Assembly (NCBI GenBank): GCA_014058105.1
Contig: JACGCM010001954.1
Coordinates: 1,952,827-2,016,826 of the forward strand
Source: Kingdonia uniflora
Taxonomy: Eukaryota; Streptophyta; Magnoliopsida; Ranunculales; Circaeasteraceae
Direction of reading: 5' to 3'
DNA length: 64,000 nt
Shown here in pieces: positions 43,798-55,260 of this stretch. Within the stretch, counting starts at the first letter, position 1; the number at the start of each line of letters is the position of its first letter. The translations under genes and the position numbers were made by a program. The notes below the pieces were generated by a model. That model was not told the origin of the DNA. It ran no database searches and was given only the letters and a program-made list of their open reading frames with translations.

Positions 43798-45300
43798 TTA
43801 TTTATCGCTCATGGACAAGTCGTGACATTGGCCGACACGTCGTCTTTTGCTTCTGTTCGATTGGTTGATAGTCTGAGTCATAATGAAGTGACTGAGGGAT
43901 ATATGGTATAAATGTTTCTCCCCTTCCAGCTCTTCGACCCGTACTGCTTCTGCAGGAAGTCTGTAACTCCCGTTCTTGTAATTCTCAACATCCACAATGT
44001 ATTCGTACATTTGTCCATCCGCAAAAATATATTCCAACAGTCATTGTAAAGCAAAGCAGTGCTTCTTCTCATGATGTCAGACTTTGTGGTGAATACAATA
44101 TAGTTTGTTTTCAATGGGTTGGAGATATTGTACATTGCAAAAAAAAATTATCCTTCTGAAGTATAGGATAAATGTTGGCTATGGTTATATTAACCTTAGG
44201 AAGACAGGATTTTGGCATAGTACTGCCCTTCCGAAGTCGATCGTCATTAGATTTTATTTGTTCCCTGTCTCCTCCCTAATCAGCAGTACAATTGACATCT
44301 TGGCATGTGGATGGATCCTGAGCTATCAATGTTAACTTTTGAGTTTTCTGCCTGTCGGACACCATTCTTTCGAGATTGATATAACTATTGACTTTTTCGA
44401 TCATGTCTTCCAAAGTTGTTTATTTGTTTAGGACGAAGTACTCCTTCGCCCTTCCATCGACGAGTAAAGTATTGGTGAAAGCTAATATAGTAATCTTCTG
44501 ATCTAGTTGATCTATCTTTTGAGCTAACTCCAAGAACTTCTTAGTGAATGTCTCAAGCTTTTCTCCTGGCATTTGCTTAAGGATAAAAAGAGAATATATA
44601 TTCTTCTCTTTGTCTCTGTTATGCGAGTAATTCTTGACGATAATGGACCCTTTAGGTTGCGTGTGGAACCATCGCAGAGGTTCGCCTGATAAACAGGTAG
44701 GAAAGAGCTGGCATAGAATATGATTAGATGTTGAATGTAGGCCTAAAGTGTCCTAGAACTCTTGGACGTGTTCTACTGGATCAGTCCCTTTGTATTTTCA
44801 GATTTTCGGAGTATGGAACCCCGTGAGGACTTCGCCATCCAATAGTTCTTGTGCGGGCGGGCTCTTCTGTAATCTGTTGTAGATTCCTTTAGCAGTTTAG
44901 ATTTGAGCATCGAGAAACTCTTTGATATGTTTGTCAATGTTCTTTTGGGTTACGTACTGATGAGCTATGATTGTTGGTCGCGGGACTCGTCCTTCATGAG
45001 GAATGTGGTCGCCGCTTCCTTCACTGAGTCGGTCGAGAGCTGGAATTTAAACTTTTCCCAAGGGCGGCTCTTCTTGTCTGACTTCAGGGAGACCGCCATC
45101 AACTTCTAGGTGGACTTCTTGTATCATAACTGGCTCGCCTTCAGGTTGCTTAAGCTTAAATCAAAATTCTCCTTACTGATTGTTCGCGTGAGGTCTTATT
45201 TTGTCGAGTACAAAAATTTGCAAACCGGCTGGCTGCACTCCCGCGGATTGTACGCCAGTTGTCTCTATTATGCCAGCTGGCGTATTCTGATCTAGAGGTA
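43798..45300 (-). pseudogene. gag of element B (broken)
   Basis: Near 44650-44890 the reading gives GTDPVEHVQEF, HILCQLFPTCLSGEPLRWF and KEKNIYSLFILKQMPGEKLE, the classic retrotransposon gag core. The zinc knuckle region lies near 44040-44130 and the protease-proximal part at 43798-44037. Stops are scattered. The N-terminus (45000-45300) is degraded. Confidence 0.75.
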
Positions 45301-45358
45301 TCATCTCGTTAGGTAATATATAGCTGATTCATGAGACAATGAGTATGAGAACTTCGGT

Positions 45359-45377
45359 TCCCACAGACGGTGCCAAA
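45359..45377 (-). other. Primer-binding site of element B
   Basis: On the minus strand directly after the LTR: TTTGGCACCGTCTGTGGGA. It resembles the complement of a tRNA-Asp 3' end at its first bases. The tRNA identity is inferred. Confidence 0.65.
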
Positions 45378-46108
45378 TGTAATAGCTTAATTTCAGGATT
45401 CGATCTTAGCCTTTACACCAGATGTGTTAGAACGCTCAAGAATAATAAGTGATAACTAATAAGATAATTTAGCATGGAAAACCTTTGAATAGGTTAAAAA
45501 CCATAACCACTCTTAAGGATTTTGAGAAAGAGAGAGTGATATTATTGAGATTGTTAGCTTATTACAAAGAGTATTCTGAGTATCTACAATGTTAGAGTAA
45601 AGATTCCCCTCCCCTTTTCATCTGGAATTCTCTGGTCCTATCTATAGGACTTCTAGTATAACTGTTTGACGACTATTAAGATTCTTAATGATGGACGTTA
45701 CAAAATATATGCTAGATATTCTTTGACCAGATTGTGTAATGTTTTGATTTTTGCTACTTCATAACGGTTTTGTAGATGACTGTACATTGGCTTAACTCGA
45801 ACAGTTGATACAGAGGTCAAAAATGATGACTCGAACTTAGGGATATTGAATATGTTGATGAGGTCGAGGACGAAGTATGAGTCCGAGATGCGGAATAAGC
45901 TATTACAAGATGGTTCTCAACTAAGAGTGCGAAAAACATCATGGGCGAGCGGTGTTGTTTGAGAAACTCGTGCTATAACTGTTTCCTGATGTTGCTGTCT
46001 TAATTCTGATTGTGTTCTAAATGTTCCACATGCCCGCTGATGAAGTCGAAAGTTCCTATGTTGGTCAAAGATGAAGCATAAGTCCGAGATGCGGAATAAG
46101 CCACTACA
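45378..46108 (-). repeat. Right LTR of element B (731 bp)
   Basis: TGTAATAGCTTAATTTCAGG to AATAAGCCACTACA; partner of 16986-17718. It is the upstream (5') LTR for gag-pol. Confidence 0.9.
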
Positions 46109-46470
46109 GTTGGGGAAATTAAAATTCTTTCTATCAGCAGAGGGATGTAAATATCTAAAGCTCTGGGTTTCGATACTACCCATATCATAGCTAATTCTCT
46201 CTATAGCAAAGAAGTTGTCAACATCATTTGGAAGCCTACTTGGAAATCCATATCAGAGGTAAGGCAGGTTCAGAGATGAATTGTAGACAGTCTCAACTTA
46301 TATTCTTTTTATTGGAGACAAGGCAATCAGGTGGCCAATTACATTGCTTCTCATATGGATACTCCGGACAATCACATAATCTTTCCTCAAGAATGATCTT
46401 TTTAATCTTTGTATAACTGATTATCATCATTATAAATTTACTAGACTGTAATAGTTGTTTTTTTCTTTAT
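46109..46470 (+). pseudogene. LINE 1 RNase H, second half
   Basis: Directly after element B the reading resumes GEIKILSISRGM, a stop, ISKALGFDTTHIIANSL, then after a frameshift FYWRQGNQVANYIASHMD. This is the end of a LINE RNase H domain (G-N-x-V-A-N, where A-D is usual). The residues before and after element B fit one protein. Confidence 0.75.
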
Positions 46471-46478
46471 ACTAAGCA

Positions 46479-46878
46479 TAGGGATGACAATTTGACCCGC
46501 CCCGTTGGGGATTCGCCCCGTCCCACCCCGAACGGGGTGGGTTTGGGATACATTAAACGGATATGGGAAGTATAACACAAATCCATGGGGAAGCGAGGTG
46601 GATATGGGATTGTCTCGAAAAATCCGTACCCGCCCCACCCCGCCCCTCCCCATTTAAATAGTTTATTGCTATTAACCTTAAATATATTAATAAAAACCTA
46701 TATAAAAGAGTTTTTTATTGAAAAAATAGCTTTATTAGTTAAATGGGGGTGGGGATAGGATTTAGTTTTGCAATGTGGGGCGGGGATGGGGATCCCCATT
46801 TAACTTAAATGGGTATTGGGGTGGGGATGGGGATGGGATTAGCTCCCACGCCCCAAATCTTCCCCATTGCCATCCCTA
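46479..46878. mobile_element. hAT-type MITE (400 bp) with exact 8-bp target duplication
   Basis: Its ends are TAGGGATGACAAT and, inverted, TAGGGATGGCAATG. The flanks are identical: ACTAAGCA at 46471-46478 and 46879-46886. The interior is rich in runs such as GGGGTGGGGATGGGGAT and codes for nothing. It lies in the 3' part of LINE 1. Confidence 0.9.
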
Positions 46879-46886
46879 ACTAAGCA

Positions 46887-46940
46887 GGTGGGAGTCTTGC
46901 CTTAACCCCAGCTTTCCTCTCAAAAAATATAAAAAATGCC
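46887..46940 (+). mobile_element. Probable 3' end of LINE 1 with A-rich tail
   Basis: After the MITE the sequence reads GGTGGGAGTCTTGCC and ends in an A-rich run (TCAAAAAATATAAAAAATG, to about 46936). This fits the end of the 3' UTR and tail of the LINE. Confidence 0.5.
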
Positions 46941-47655
46941 ACAGTCTCCACACATGACACGACATACTAGTATTTTTGGTGCAACACATTTTCTTAGTAG
47001 GAAAAGGATATGGTAGCGCATAACGACGGGTGAGATTTTTGTTAACCACGAGTTTTTTGCTATTGCACGACCCCAATTACAATGCATTTAGTAAGAAGGC
47101 CCGACCCTAGCTCAAAGCACGCAAAACTTTGGCTTTGGGCCCCAAATCCAAAGGGGCAAAAAAAAAAACAATAAATATTGCTACCCCACACAAAATAAAT
47201 AAATTGTTTTACCCTTCACGGTCTCTTCAATCTCTCTCTCTAGTACGCAGCTCTTTGAAAATTCTCTCAGCAAAAAATGAAGAACAAATTGTCTCTCTTT
47301 GTTTGAAAAAAATCTTCACTAAGTTCTCTAGCAATTAGGACATAAAAATAAAGGCTATTAGCAACCCTTCACCAAGTCCTCTCTCCTCTATAATTAGGGC
47401 TTGTAAATTGGTAAGGATATTTATTATTGTTGAGTTTTTTTTTTAAAATACATAAGGGCCTCATTTTAGGGGTTAGCTTTAGGCCACCAAAACCCTAGGG
47501 CTGCCACCCCTATTAGTGAGAGTACATCTTACAAATCCTTAACTTGCGCATACTCATCTTAGGTAACGCACATCCCTTTTTCTCTCTCAAATTTCTCTCT
47601 ACAAAATTCATCTCTCTAATATTTCTCACAGGAATCCACGAAGAGTAACGGAACT
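46941..47655. other. Intergenic, no gene seen
   Basis: AT-rich sequence with an A run at 47159 and two segments with GGCCC/TTAGGCC phrases (about 47090-47155 and 47455-47515) that recall degraded small transposons. No ORF can be supported. Confidence 0.5.
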
Positions 47656-47658
47656 AAG

Positions 47659-48710
47659 AGCATCCACATCAGCATCTCTATGATAGGGTGTGTTTTTGAG
47701 GAGTTTGAACTTAAGTTTGATGTGGTGGAAGAATCCCTGCAAAAAAGAGCCATGTCACCAAATTAAATACCTAAACCACTTCAAATTAGCCACCTCTAAA
47801 AAGAAAAGGTAAAAATTAATTTTTTTTCACATTTCCACATCAATAGGAACTTTCCACGTAATATAAGAGTCCTATGTAGCTGCCCAATTTTCCCCTAAAG
47901 TCTCTATCTTTGAGGAGAGAGAATGGAAAATATAGGGATATGGAGTTGAATAGGGAGTCTATAAAGATATTTTATTACTTTTTGCTTCCCTAAAATAAGT
48001 TTAGGGAGGCTGTTGTGGAGATTGTTTTTGAAGAGTTTTATATCAAACCAAACACTAGGGATAAAATAGATTCCCAATTTAAAGGAGCCACATCACAAAA
48101 TTAGCTGCCTAAACCACTTTAAATTAGCCATGTTTAAAAAGAAAATGTAAAAGCTAAATCTTTTAACCTCTTTCTTTACTTTACACATCAAAAGTAACTT
48201 TCTACGTAATATAATAGTCCTACGTGGCTAACCAAATTATTCGCTCTAGACTCCCCATCCTTGAGGAGAGAGAAATGAAAATATCGGGATAGGGAATCTC
48301 TTAGAGAGCCTATAAATGTCATTTTATTACTTTTTGCCTCCCTAAAATATGTTTAGGGAGGTTGTTGTGGATGAGCATCTAGTGTAGTCTCTTTATAACT
48401 AAAATATAGAGGAGAAAGTGCTAAAAACCAAATTTTCAGCCTTCCCAGGTGGGTAGTTACTTTGGGTTTCAATAGTCTCTCTCCTCAAAAAAAAATTGGG
48501 TAGCCACGTTTGACAATTTTATTAGGTGGAAAGTGTGACTCTCAAAATTAAATAAGAAAAACCCTATCATGGGTGAGAACGTGGAATACTTTTAAGTTAT
48601 TTTTATGATGTGGCTCTTTAAAATAGGTAATTTATTTGGTAAGAATTGATTTTCCCTCAAATTCCTCCTCAAAATCACTCACTATCCAAAGGAGGTTGTT
48701 GTGGATGCTC
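47659..48710. mobile_element. Composite PIF/Harbinger-like MITE upstream of the aminopeptidase gene
   Basis: The ends are GAGCATCCACATCAG and, inverted, GAGCATCCACAACA; the flanks are TAA on both sides (47656-47658, 48711-48713), as for PIF/Harbinger-type insertions. Inside, about 47695-48034 and 48035-48384 are two direct copies sharing CCTAAACCACTT(C/T)AAATTAGCCA and TTTTATTACTTTTTGC. The last third is related in inverted orientation. A terminus-like TTGTTGTGGATGAGCATC occurs internally near 48363. It looks like a MITE that was duplicated or hit by its own kind. Confidence 0.65.
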
Positions 48711-49049
48711 TAAGAACTTGAATTAAGGAAGATTAACTAGTGGGAATTGGTGTTTTGGAGATTTAGAGTTTATAGATGTATCAATGAGGAATTTAGATTT
48801 ATATTTTCTTCCCTCCTCAATTTCCAGTAGATTGCAAGTGACACTTCCGGCAGAGCGCGTAAGTAGCATACGGTGGCAGTGTGTTTAATAGTTAGGGCGC
48901 CTATACCTTTGGCTTGTATCGACGCCAATTGTAAGTGATAGCCAGCGAGACAAAAACGTGACCCTCTTCACATCTCACATGATGCAGATGTGAGTTTGCC
49001 ATATTTCTCAATCCCGCTTAAACCCTAATTTCTCAAACAAATCTCTTCA

Positions 49050-52000
49050 ATGGCGCCCTTCGATCCTCATTCCTTCACTGATTCAACTCACCCCTTTACA
49101 ACTCACATCTCCCTCTCTCTCTACTTCGATTTCTCATCTTCTACCATTAATGGTTCTTCTCTCCTCACTCTCTCAAACCCTTACTCGGGTTTCATCTCTC
49201 TCGATACAAGATCGCTCTCGATTACCAATGTAGTTGATCCCCAAACCCTAACCCCACTTCCCTTTTCTCTCTCCACCACCATTGATCCAATCAAGGGTCA
49301 GAACCTAACTGTGTCTCTCTCTAACCAATCTTCATTCCTTGTTGTGTTTGTGACAAACCCGAGCTCATCGGCGCTTCAATGGTTATCGCCTCCCCAGACT
49401 TTTAATAAGAATTTGCCATTTGTGTATACCCAATGCCAAGCGATTCACGCTCGGTCGATTTTTCCGTGCCAAGATACACCCGCCGCACGAGTTTGTTACT
49501 CGGCGCGGTTGAATGTGCCATCTCAGTTGAGTGCGGTGATGGGTGCGAGGCATGTGGAGAGGAGGGCGCCAGTAATGGGTGATGTGGGCTTGGCTTGTGA
49601 GGAGGCCTTGTGGTGTTCGGAGGGGAGAGTGGTGGAGGAGTTTGTGATGGAGCAGCCGATTCCGCCATATTTGTTTGCTTTTGCGGTGGGGGAGATTGGG
49701 TTTAGGGAGGTAGGGCCGAGGACGAGGGTTTATGCTGAGAATGTAGGGAGTGTTTTGGATGCGGGGGCAAAGGAATTTGCCGGGACAGAGGAGATGATTA
49801 GGCAGGGAGAGAAGTTGTTTGGAATGTATGAGTGGGAAAGATTTGATCTTCTTGTGTTGCCGCCAAGTTTTCCTTATGGAGGGATGGAGAATCCAAGGAT
49901 GGTGTTTTTGACGCCTACGGTGATTAAGGGGGATGCAACTGGAGCTCAGGTTGTCGCTCATGAGCTTGCTCATAGCTGGACTGGGAACTTGATCACTAAC
50001 AAGACTAATGAAGATTTCTGGTTAAATGAGGTAGTTCTTTTGTGTCTTTTTATCAATGTTTTTCCCCCAACTTATTTGTATGTTTTACGAACCGAGGAAA
50101 AATATCCGGTCATTGATGTCATGGCTGATAAAATTAGAGATATTAGGTAATTGCTCATTGCGTAGTATGATTTTTTTTTGTTCTGATTAAGTTGTTGCTG
50201 TACATTAGTTGGAAGCATCAATAGCGTTATTTTCTCTAATTTGCATAAGTGTCAACAGTAAATAACAGAAAACCCATCAGATACCAAGTAAAGCCTATTC
50301 AATCAGATACCAAGTGAAGCCTATTAAATAAACATGGAGTTTCAATACTGTAAAAAATGGCTGCCATCATATATTGTATTGTTTCCACTTATCTATTACC
50401 ATTTGATATAGGGTTTTACAACATACGCTGAGCGGAGAATCGTTGAGGTAGTGCAAGGGGAGGAGAGGGCTGCTCTTAATATTGGAATTGGATGGAGGGG
50501 TTTGAACGAAGATGTGGAAAAGTTCAAAGACAACATGGAGTTCACAAAGCTTAAGACCAAGCAAGAAGGTGTGGACCCTGATGACATCTACTCTCAAGTG
50601 CCGTACGAGAAAGGTTTCCAGTTTCTCTGGCGTATTGAACGTCAGGTATGTCAAGTACTCGTAGCTCATTTGTTTCTTCTTTTCTTTGTTAGAATGAAAA
50701 ATCTTATCGTGTCCGTATTCTTTATGCCTCAGATTGGACGACCTGCATTTGATGATTTCCTGAAGAAATATATAGCAACCTTTAAATTCCAATCAATAGA
50801 TACAGAAACGTTTCTCATTTTCCTTAAAGCAAATGTTCCTGGAATTGAGAAAGAGGTCAATTTGGATGTCTGGATTGAAGGTATTGGTGTACCTTTAGAT
50901 GCCCTGGAACCATTATCGAATATCTATACCAAAATCGTATCTCTAGCCAAGGAGTTTAAGCTCGGGAGGATGCCAAGGGAGGATGAAGTTGCAGATTGGC
51001 AAGGGCAGGAGTGGGAGCTTTACTTGGAGAATCTGCCTAGAACAGCAGAAGCCTCACAGGTACTGAACTTCTTCCTTCCTTCTTTCTTATATTTAGTTTT
51101 GTTTTCTTGAACATGTGTTGTGTGTGGTTACCCTCCTTAAAGGATAAATAAGTTGAAAAAGTTTTTAACTGTTAGCTGTTTATTTTTTTGGACTCGATTG
51201 TGAAATTTTGAATAGTTGAGATGATTTAGATGTGCTGATTGCAATGGATTTGATGAACACAAGGAAGTAGAGGAAGCATGGGCCTTAGGGTGAAGTTTAT
51301 TTGAAAAAGAAATGAGAAAGCATGGGTGAACAGGTTCATACATTGGACTTGTGAACTGAACTAATTACCCCTTTCTCAATTTTTTATATTTGGATCTGAT
51401 AAAAAGAATTCTCCCCCGGACCTGTACAAATGGCGAAAGGATAGGTTTTTGGGGTGTATGTCACTTGGAATGACATCTCGCTATATGGATTAGTTTATAT
51501 TTTTTTTCTTATAGGAAAATAAAAATAAAAGGGCCCTTAAAGTCTTTATTTTGATTTTGTCTTGAGAAAAATTGTTAGAGAGACACCACTCAGACTGATG
51601 TCTGTTTTTGCTAGGAAACTCAGAAAGGTGCCCCTAAGTATTAAGGTCTATGACTCAAAATAACAGTCATTGAATGGTTTTTGTAATCTTCAGGCATGGA
51701 TTAGCTCTAGGAATAGGATGTCTTTTGAGTTCTATTAGGCTTTTCCATTTGGTTTTCTTTTAACTAATTAATTAGGGAAGTTAGTGTTAGTAGACTTGAA
51801 ATCCTTCAGTGTATTGGGTGCATTGGATTTAATTTGAAACACCAACCTAAGTGTTTTTCTGCTTCACACTTCCTAAATACATGTCAAATTACAGATTTCA
51901 AAATGAGATCAAGGGCACAGTTCTACTTCAACTAATTCGAAAAACGGTTGATGTCACAGGTTGTGGCCTTAAATGCACGTTACAGACTAGCAGAGTCAAC

Positions 52001-52256
52001 TGACTATGAGGTGAAGGTGGCATTTCTCCATTTGGCCATTTTGTGTGGATGCAAAGATTACTACTGTGAGGTGGAGAAAACTTTGAAGGAAGTTGGAAGG
52101 ATGAAGTATCTTCGCCCACTCTATACTTCATTGGTGCAAAGTACTGGGAACGAAGAAGCAAAGGTTTTGGCTACAAGAGTGTTTGCAGAGAGTCGTGCTT
52201 GTTATCATCCTATAGCTCAAGGTGTTGTTGAATCAATCCTCTCCAAGTATGTGTAG
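49050..52256 (+). CDS. LKHA4: Leukotriene A4 hydrolase homologue, M1 zinc aminopeptidase (4 exons)
   Basis: Exons 49050-50030, 50412-50645, 50733-51059 and 51960-52256 give 612 residues. All introns are phase 0 with GT-AG borders. The plant leukotriene A4 hydrolase homologue is about this long. The enzyme trims N-terminal residues from peptides and in some species also has epoxide hydrolase activity. Visible motifs: exopeptidase signature GGMEN (277-281); zinc ligands in HELAH (304-308) with catalytic Glu305; third ligand Glu327 in W-L-N-E; catalytic Tyr392 in P-Y-E-K-G-F. The C-terminal helical domain fills exons 3 and 4. No signal peptide, so probably cytosolic. The start ATG has context TCTTCAATGGCG and fits the family N-terminus. 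No stop or frameshift was seen. Intron 1 holds a 26-bp duplication (50277-50328). The MITE at 47659-48710 lies about 340 bp upstream. Confidence 0.93.
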
Positions 52257-53336
52257 GGTTTTCATGTACAAGATGTAGCGTGTTCGTGAATGTCTTTTTG
52301 TTTGTCTAGATGTGCATGTTCTGGTGCAAGAACAAGAGCTACTACAAGTCTACAACACATTATATCTGCTGCAAAAGACTTGATTTGTCATAATTTTTAC
52401 TCTGTAATAGCTTTTGTACTCTTTTAATGGATGCATAACAGCTCAGAAAAAAAATATATGTGCAATTGGTTTTTGTTCTGTACTGGATATGGCTCTTCTA
52501 CATTCATAATTTTTTTCCTTGTAAAGGAATTATTTAGATAACTGTTTTCGAAGATAATTAAAAATTCAGTAAGCAGTTTCTTTACCCAACAAAGGCATTT
52601 ACTCGACAATGTAATTGTAATACGTTTATGAAACAATCCTATCACCACCCATTATGGCTGCATAGGGTTTTCACCAAGCAGATTTCCCTCTGAAATTGCA
52701 GATTTCAGGTTTTGGTGCAGGATCACTATACAGTTTTCTCTTTTTCAGCTATACCACATACAGTTAGGGTCTGAAAAAGACTAAATATAAAATAAACGAT
52801 GCATGCTGCTCAATTCACTCAGTCAGTTATTGCTGCTACTGCTGCTCATCCTATACCACCTCCCAATACCATTAAACATAGCAAAATAAGAAAAGAATCG
52901 TCGAAAAAATATTTGTTATTCAGCAACCACTTTAAAAATGTTACCAAATACACTGTAATCTATTGGTTTCATATTTTCCCTCACAACACTAGCACCAAAA
53001 GGTCCAAAACATGAACATTTATACCTCCCCATAAAAGAAAAAAATGGTGATATTTGTCTAGCTCTTATTTCCTAGTTCTATTCTAATTATATGTAGAACT
53101 TCTGTTATTCTTCGCCGCTAGCTAATCCTTTTCTTTTACATCTTAATCTTCTTCTTCCTTCATTTTTTACCCTTGTTCTCTCCTATCCATAATGTCTCTA
53201 TATACACTCCCTATTGTCGTTCCGCTGGTTGTATACTAATTCCACCAAAATGGGACAAGCGTGTATATTACACTAATTAATTTACAGCCATAAACTTCAT
53301 GCTTTACTTATAACTAAGTAATACGCTCCTGTTTAA
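52257..53336. other. 3' flank of the aminopeptidase gene and intergenic DNA
   Basis: AT-rich, with no gene I can support. The first 200 bp probably hold the 3' UTR and polyadenylation site; a clear AATAAA was not seen. Confidence 0.5.
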
Positions 53337-53618
53337 CTTTCATTGACAAAGAATTCTCAATGTTACTAATAGAATAAACCAAGGATAATTCACAAAACAA
53401 AAATGTAGAAATGGTCATAAAACTTGAAAGGCTTAGAGAATTGGAACCGTCAAAAGATATGTGAACAAGTTGATATCACTTTCATTGACAAAGAATTCTC
53501 AATGTTACTAATAGGATAAACAAAGGATAATTTACAAAACAAAAACGTAGAAATGGCCATAAAACTTGAAAGGCTTAGAGAATTGGAACCGTCAAAAGAT
53601 ATATGAACAAGTTGATGA
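53337..53618. repeat. 142-bp tandem duplication
   Basis: CTTTCATTGACAAAGAATTC starts at 53337 and again at 53479, and the copies agree at nearly all positions (through GAACCGTCAAAAGATAT). No gene is seen from here to 54030. Confidence 0.9.
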
Positions 53619-54029
53619 TCTAAGCAAGGATAAGGCATGGTGTTTTAGTGTGTGGCGACATGTATGGACACGGAAAATGTTTTGAAAACGATATGTCCAT
53701 GTACATAGAGTAGATTAAACAGTATCCTCCCCTTGATAGCATAGCAACTTTCAGACATTTTAGACATTGCTAAAAGGAAAGTTAATATAAGTTAAAACAT
53801 AAGCTCTTACTGCTGTGTTGTTAGAGCAATGTCTGGAACCCATGCTGTTATTCTTACTGCTGGTGGCCTTTTCGTTACCGATGGACGTGGACGCTTGAGG
53901 TTTTTGAACAACAGAAGATATGAAAATAAGAGAGATCAAGAACGGAGGCCAATCCGAAAGAAAAGGAGACAATGGAAAGAATAAACTAAGACAGGATGAA
54001 TAAGTGCAGAAAATAGGATAATTAATGCA

Positions 54030-54436
54030 GACAATTTTTTTTTTCTTTTCTATGAGCATTCATGTGTATTGGACTAGCATCTTCTTACCGCCCAACAATT
54101 CATCCATCAGATTAAAAGATTGTGTCCCAAATTTCTTTGGTATGGGAATGATACTAAGAGATTCTGCCCAACTGAGTGGAGTATGGTTTGCTATCCTGTG
54201 GAAGAGGGTGCCCTTTGGGATTAAAGATCTGAAGAGCTGGAATACTGCTGTCATTATGAAGGATACTTACAAGGTTGCTACAAAGAGTGACAATGCTTGG
54301 GTTAACTGGACTTAATGCAACTATCTCATAGGCAAAAAAAATTGGCCAATCAAAGTTCCAATTGATTGCTCTTGGATTTGTAAAAAAGCTCTTCAATCTA
54401 GGGTTGAAGCTTAAAGAATGTATTAAAGATGAAAGA
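54030..54436 (+). pseudogene. LINE 2 reverse transcriptase C-terminal fragment
   Basis: The reading gives HVYWTSIFLPP, a degraded middle, then PFGIKDLKSWNTAVIMKDTY and NAWVNWT, a stop, and IDCSWICKKALQSR. These are the motifs (Y-W-x-S, L-K-x-W-N-x-A, W-V-x-W) after the catalytic part of plant L1 reverse transcriptase. The LINE is 5'-truncated here and broken at 54437 by an LTR element. Confidence 0.75.
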
Positions 54437-55244
54437 TGTGACGGCCTACCGAACGCCGGCCAAATCCACCCGAGCATTTTGAGATCTGACCTTGGATATG
54501 TTCTTTATATCCAAATATAGCTGCACGCCAAGTTTCGCCGAAAATGGATTCGGTTAAGGGAGCGAAAAGGGCCAGTACTCTTTGTCTCCAGTTTTAACGT
54601 TTCCTTTTGGAATTTAACTATTTACTTAGTAGCTATATTAAGGAGGATCCTTGGTCCAATCCTCCCCATGACTAAAAGAGTTTTAATGTTTGGTCATCAA
54701 GGACCCCGGCTCATGGGCTATGTACAAGAGATAGTCATGAGTTCTCTTAGACCTAGGGAAGGCTAGGGGACATTGCATCGCAATGCTGGCCGCTTTTCCA
54801 AAGAGAGCTTTACATGGCGCCGCTATGCCCCACGGGCTACCCGAGATGCACCGCCCCTTACAGATGGACAATATAAATAGTCCAGGCTCGTCGCCCCTTC
54901 ATATATGAGTCCCTTATCTGGAACCCGGCATATTGAGCTACCCTGATCCGCTACAGGACAAGTGTGCTTTTCGTACCTCGTGCGCGTCATGAGAGATTAC
55001 GCTATAGGGATTATAGAGGGAACCTTCAGCGTTGTTGCCTATACTGAATGCATATTCGATGACCCCTCACGAGTATCCAGAATTATCCGGATGTTGCTAT
55101 AGCATCCGTGGGTGGTATTCAACTGGCGCCCCGCTCCTGTAAAGATGGCTGGCACACGACGTCAACACGTGCGTGTACGCCGCACGGTCCGTATTCCGCT
55201 GTGCTCCGGGCACTGTAGAGGCAGACCCGGGCTAGGCCGTGACA
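54437..55244 (+). repeat. Left (5') LTR of the non-coding element
   Basis: TGTGACGGCCTACCGAACGC to GGGCTAGGCCGTGACA. GC-richer than its surroundings. By eye 90-95% identical to 58088-58898. Confidence 0.9.
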
Positions 55245-55246
55245 GA

Positions 55247-55260
55247 TAGTATCAGAACCA
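55247..55260 (+). other. Primer-binding site, initiator-Met-like
   Basis: TAGTATCAGAACCA, two bases after the LTR, differs at two positions from TGGTATCAGAGCCA, the plant tRNA-iMet primer-binding sequence. Confidence 0.65.

Larger units (their letters stand above)
16986..46108 (-). mobile_element. Element B: full-length Tat-like Ty3/gypsy retrotransposon, split by element C
   Basis: Both LTRs are present (16986-17718 and 45378-46108), flanked by GTTGA (16981-16985) and GTTGG (46109-46113), a near-perfect 5-bp target duplication inside the LINE RNase H. Without element C it is about 15.5 kb. On the minus strand the order is LTR, PBS, gag, protease, RT/RNase H, second RNase H (interrupted), integrase. 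Between integrase and the downstream LTR, about 8.6 kb holds tandem repeats and an antisense gene region on the + strand, as in Retand-type elements. By eye the LTRs are about 90% identical. Confidence 0.9.

Noticed and set aside
49383..49973. 196-residue open frame on the minus strand
   Set aside because: It is the shadow of exon 1 of the aminopeptidase gene; its His/Pro/Arg-rich composition has no domain.
50031..50150. Continuation of the aminopeptidase frame past 50030
   Set aside because: The added residues do not fit the family. The GT at 50031 with the AG before 50412 restores the conserved G-F-T-T-Y-A-E segment.
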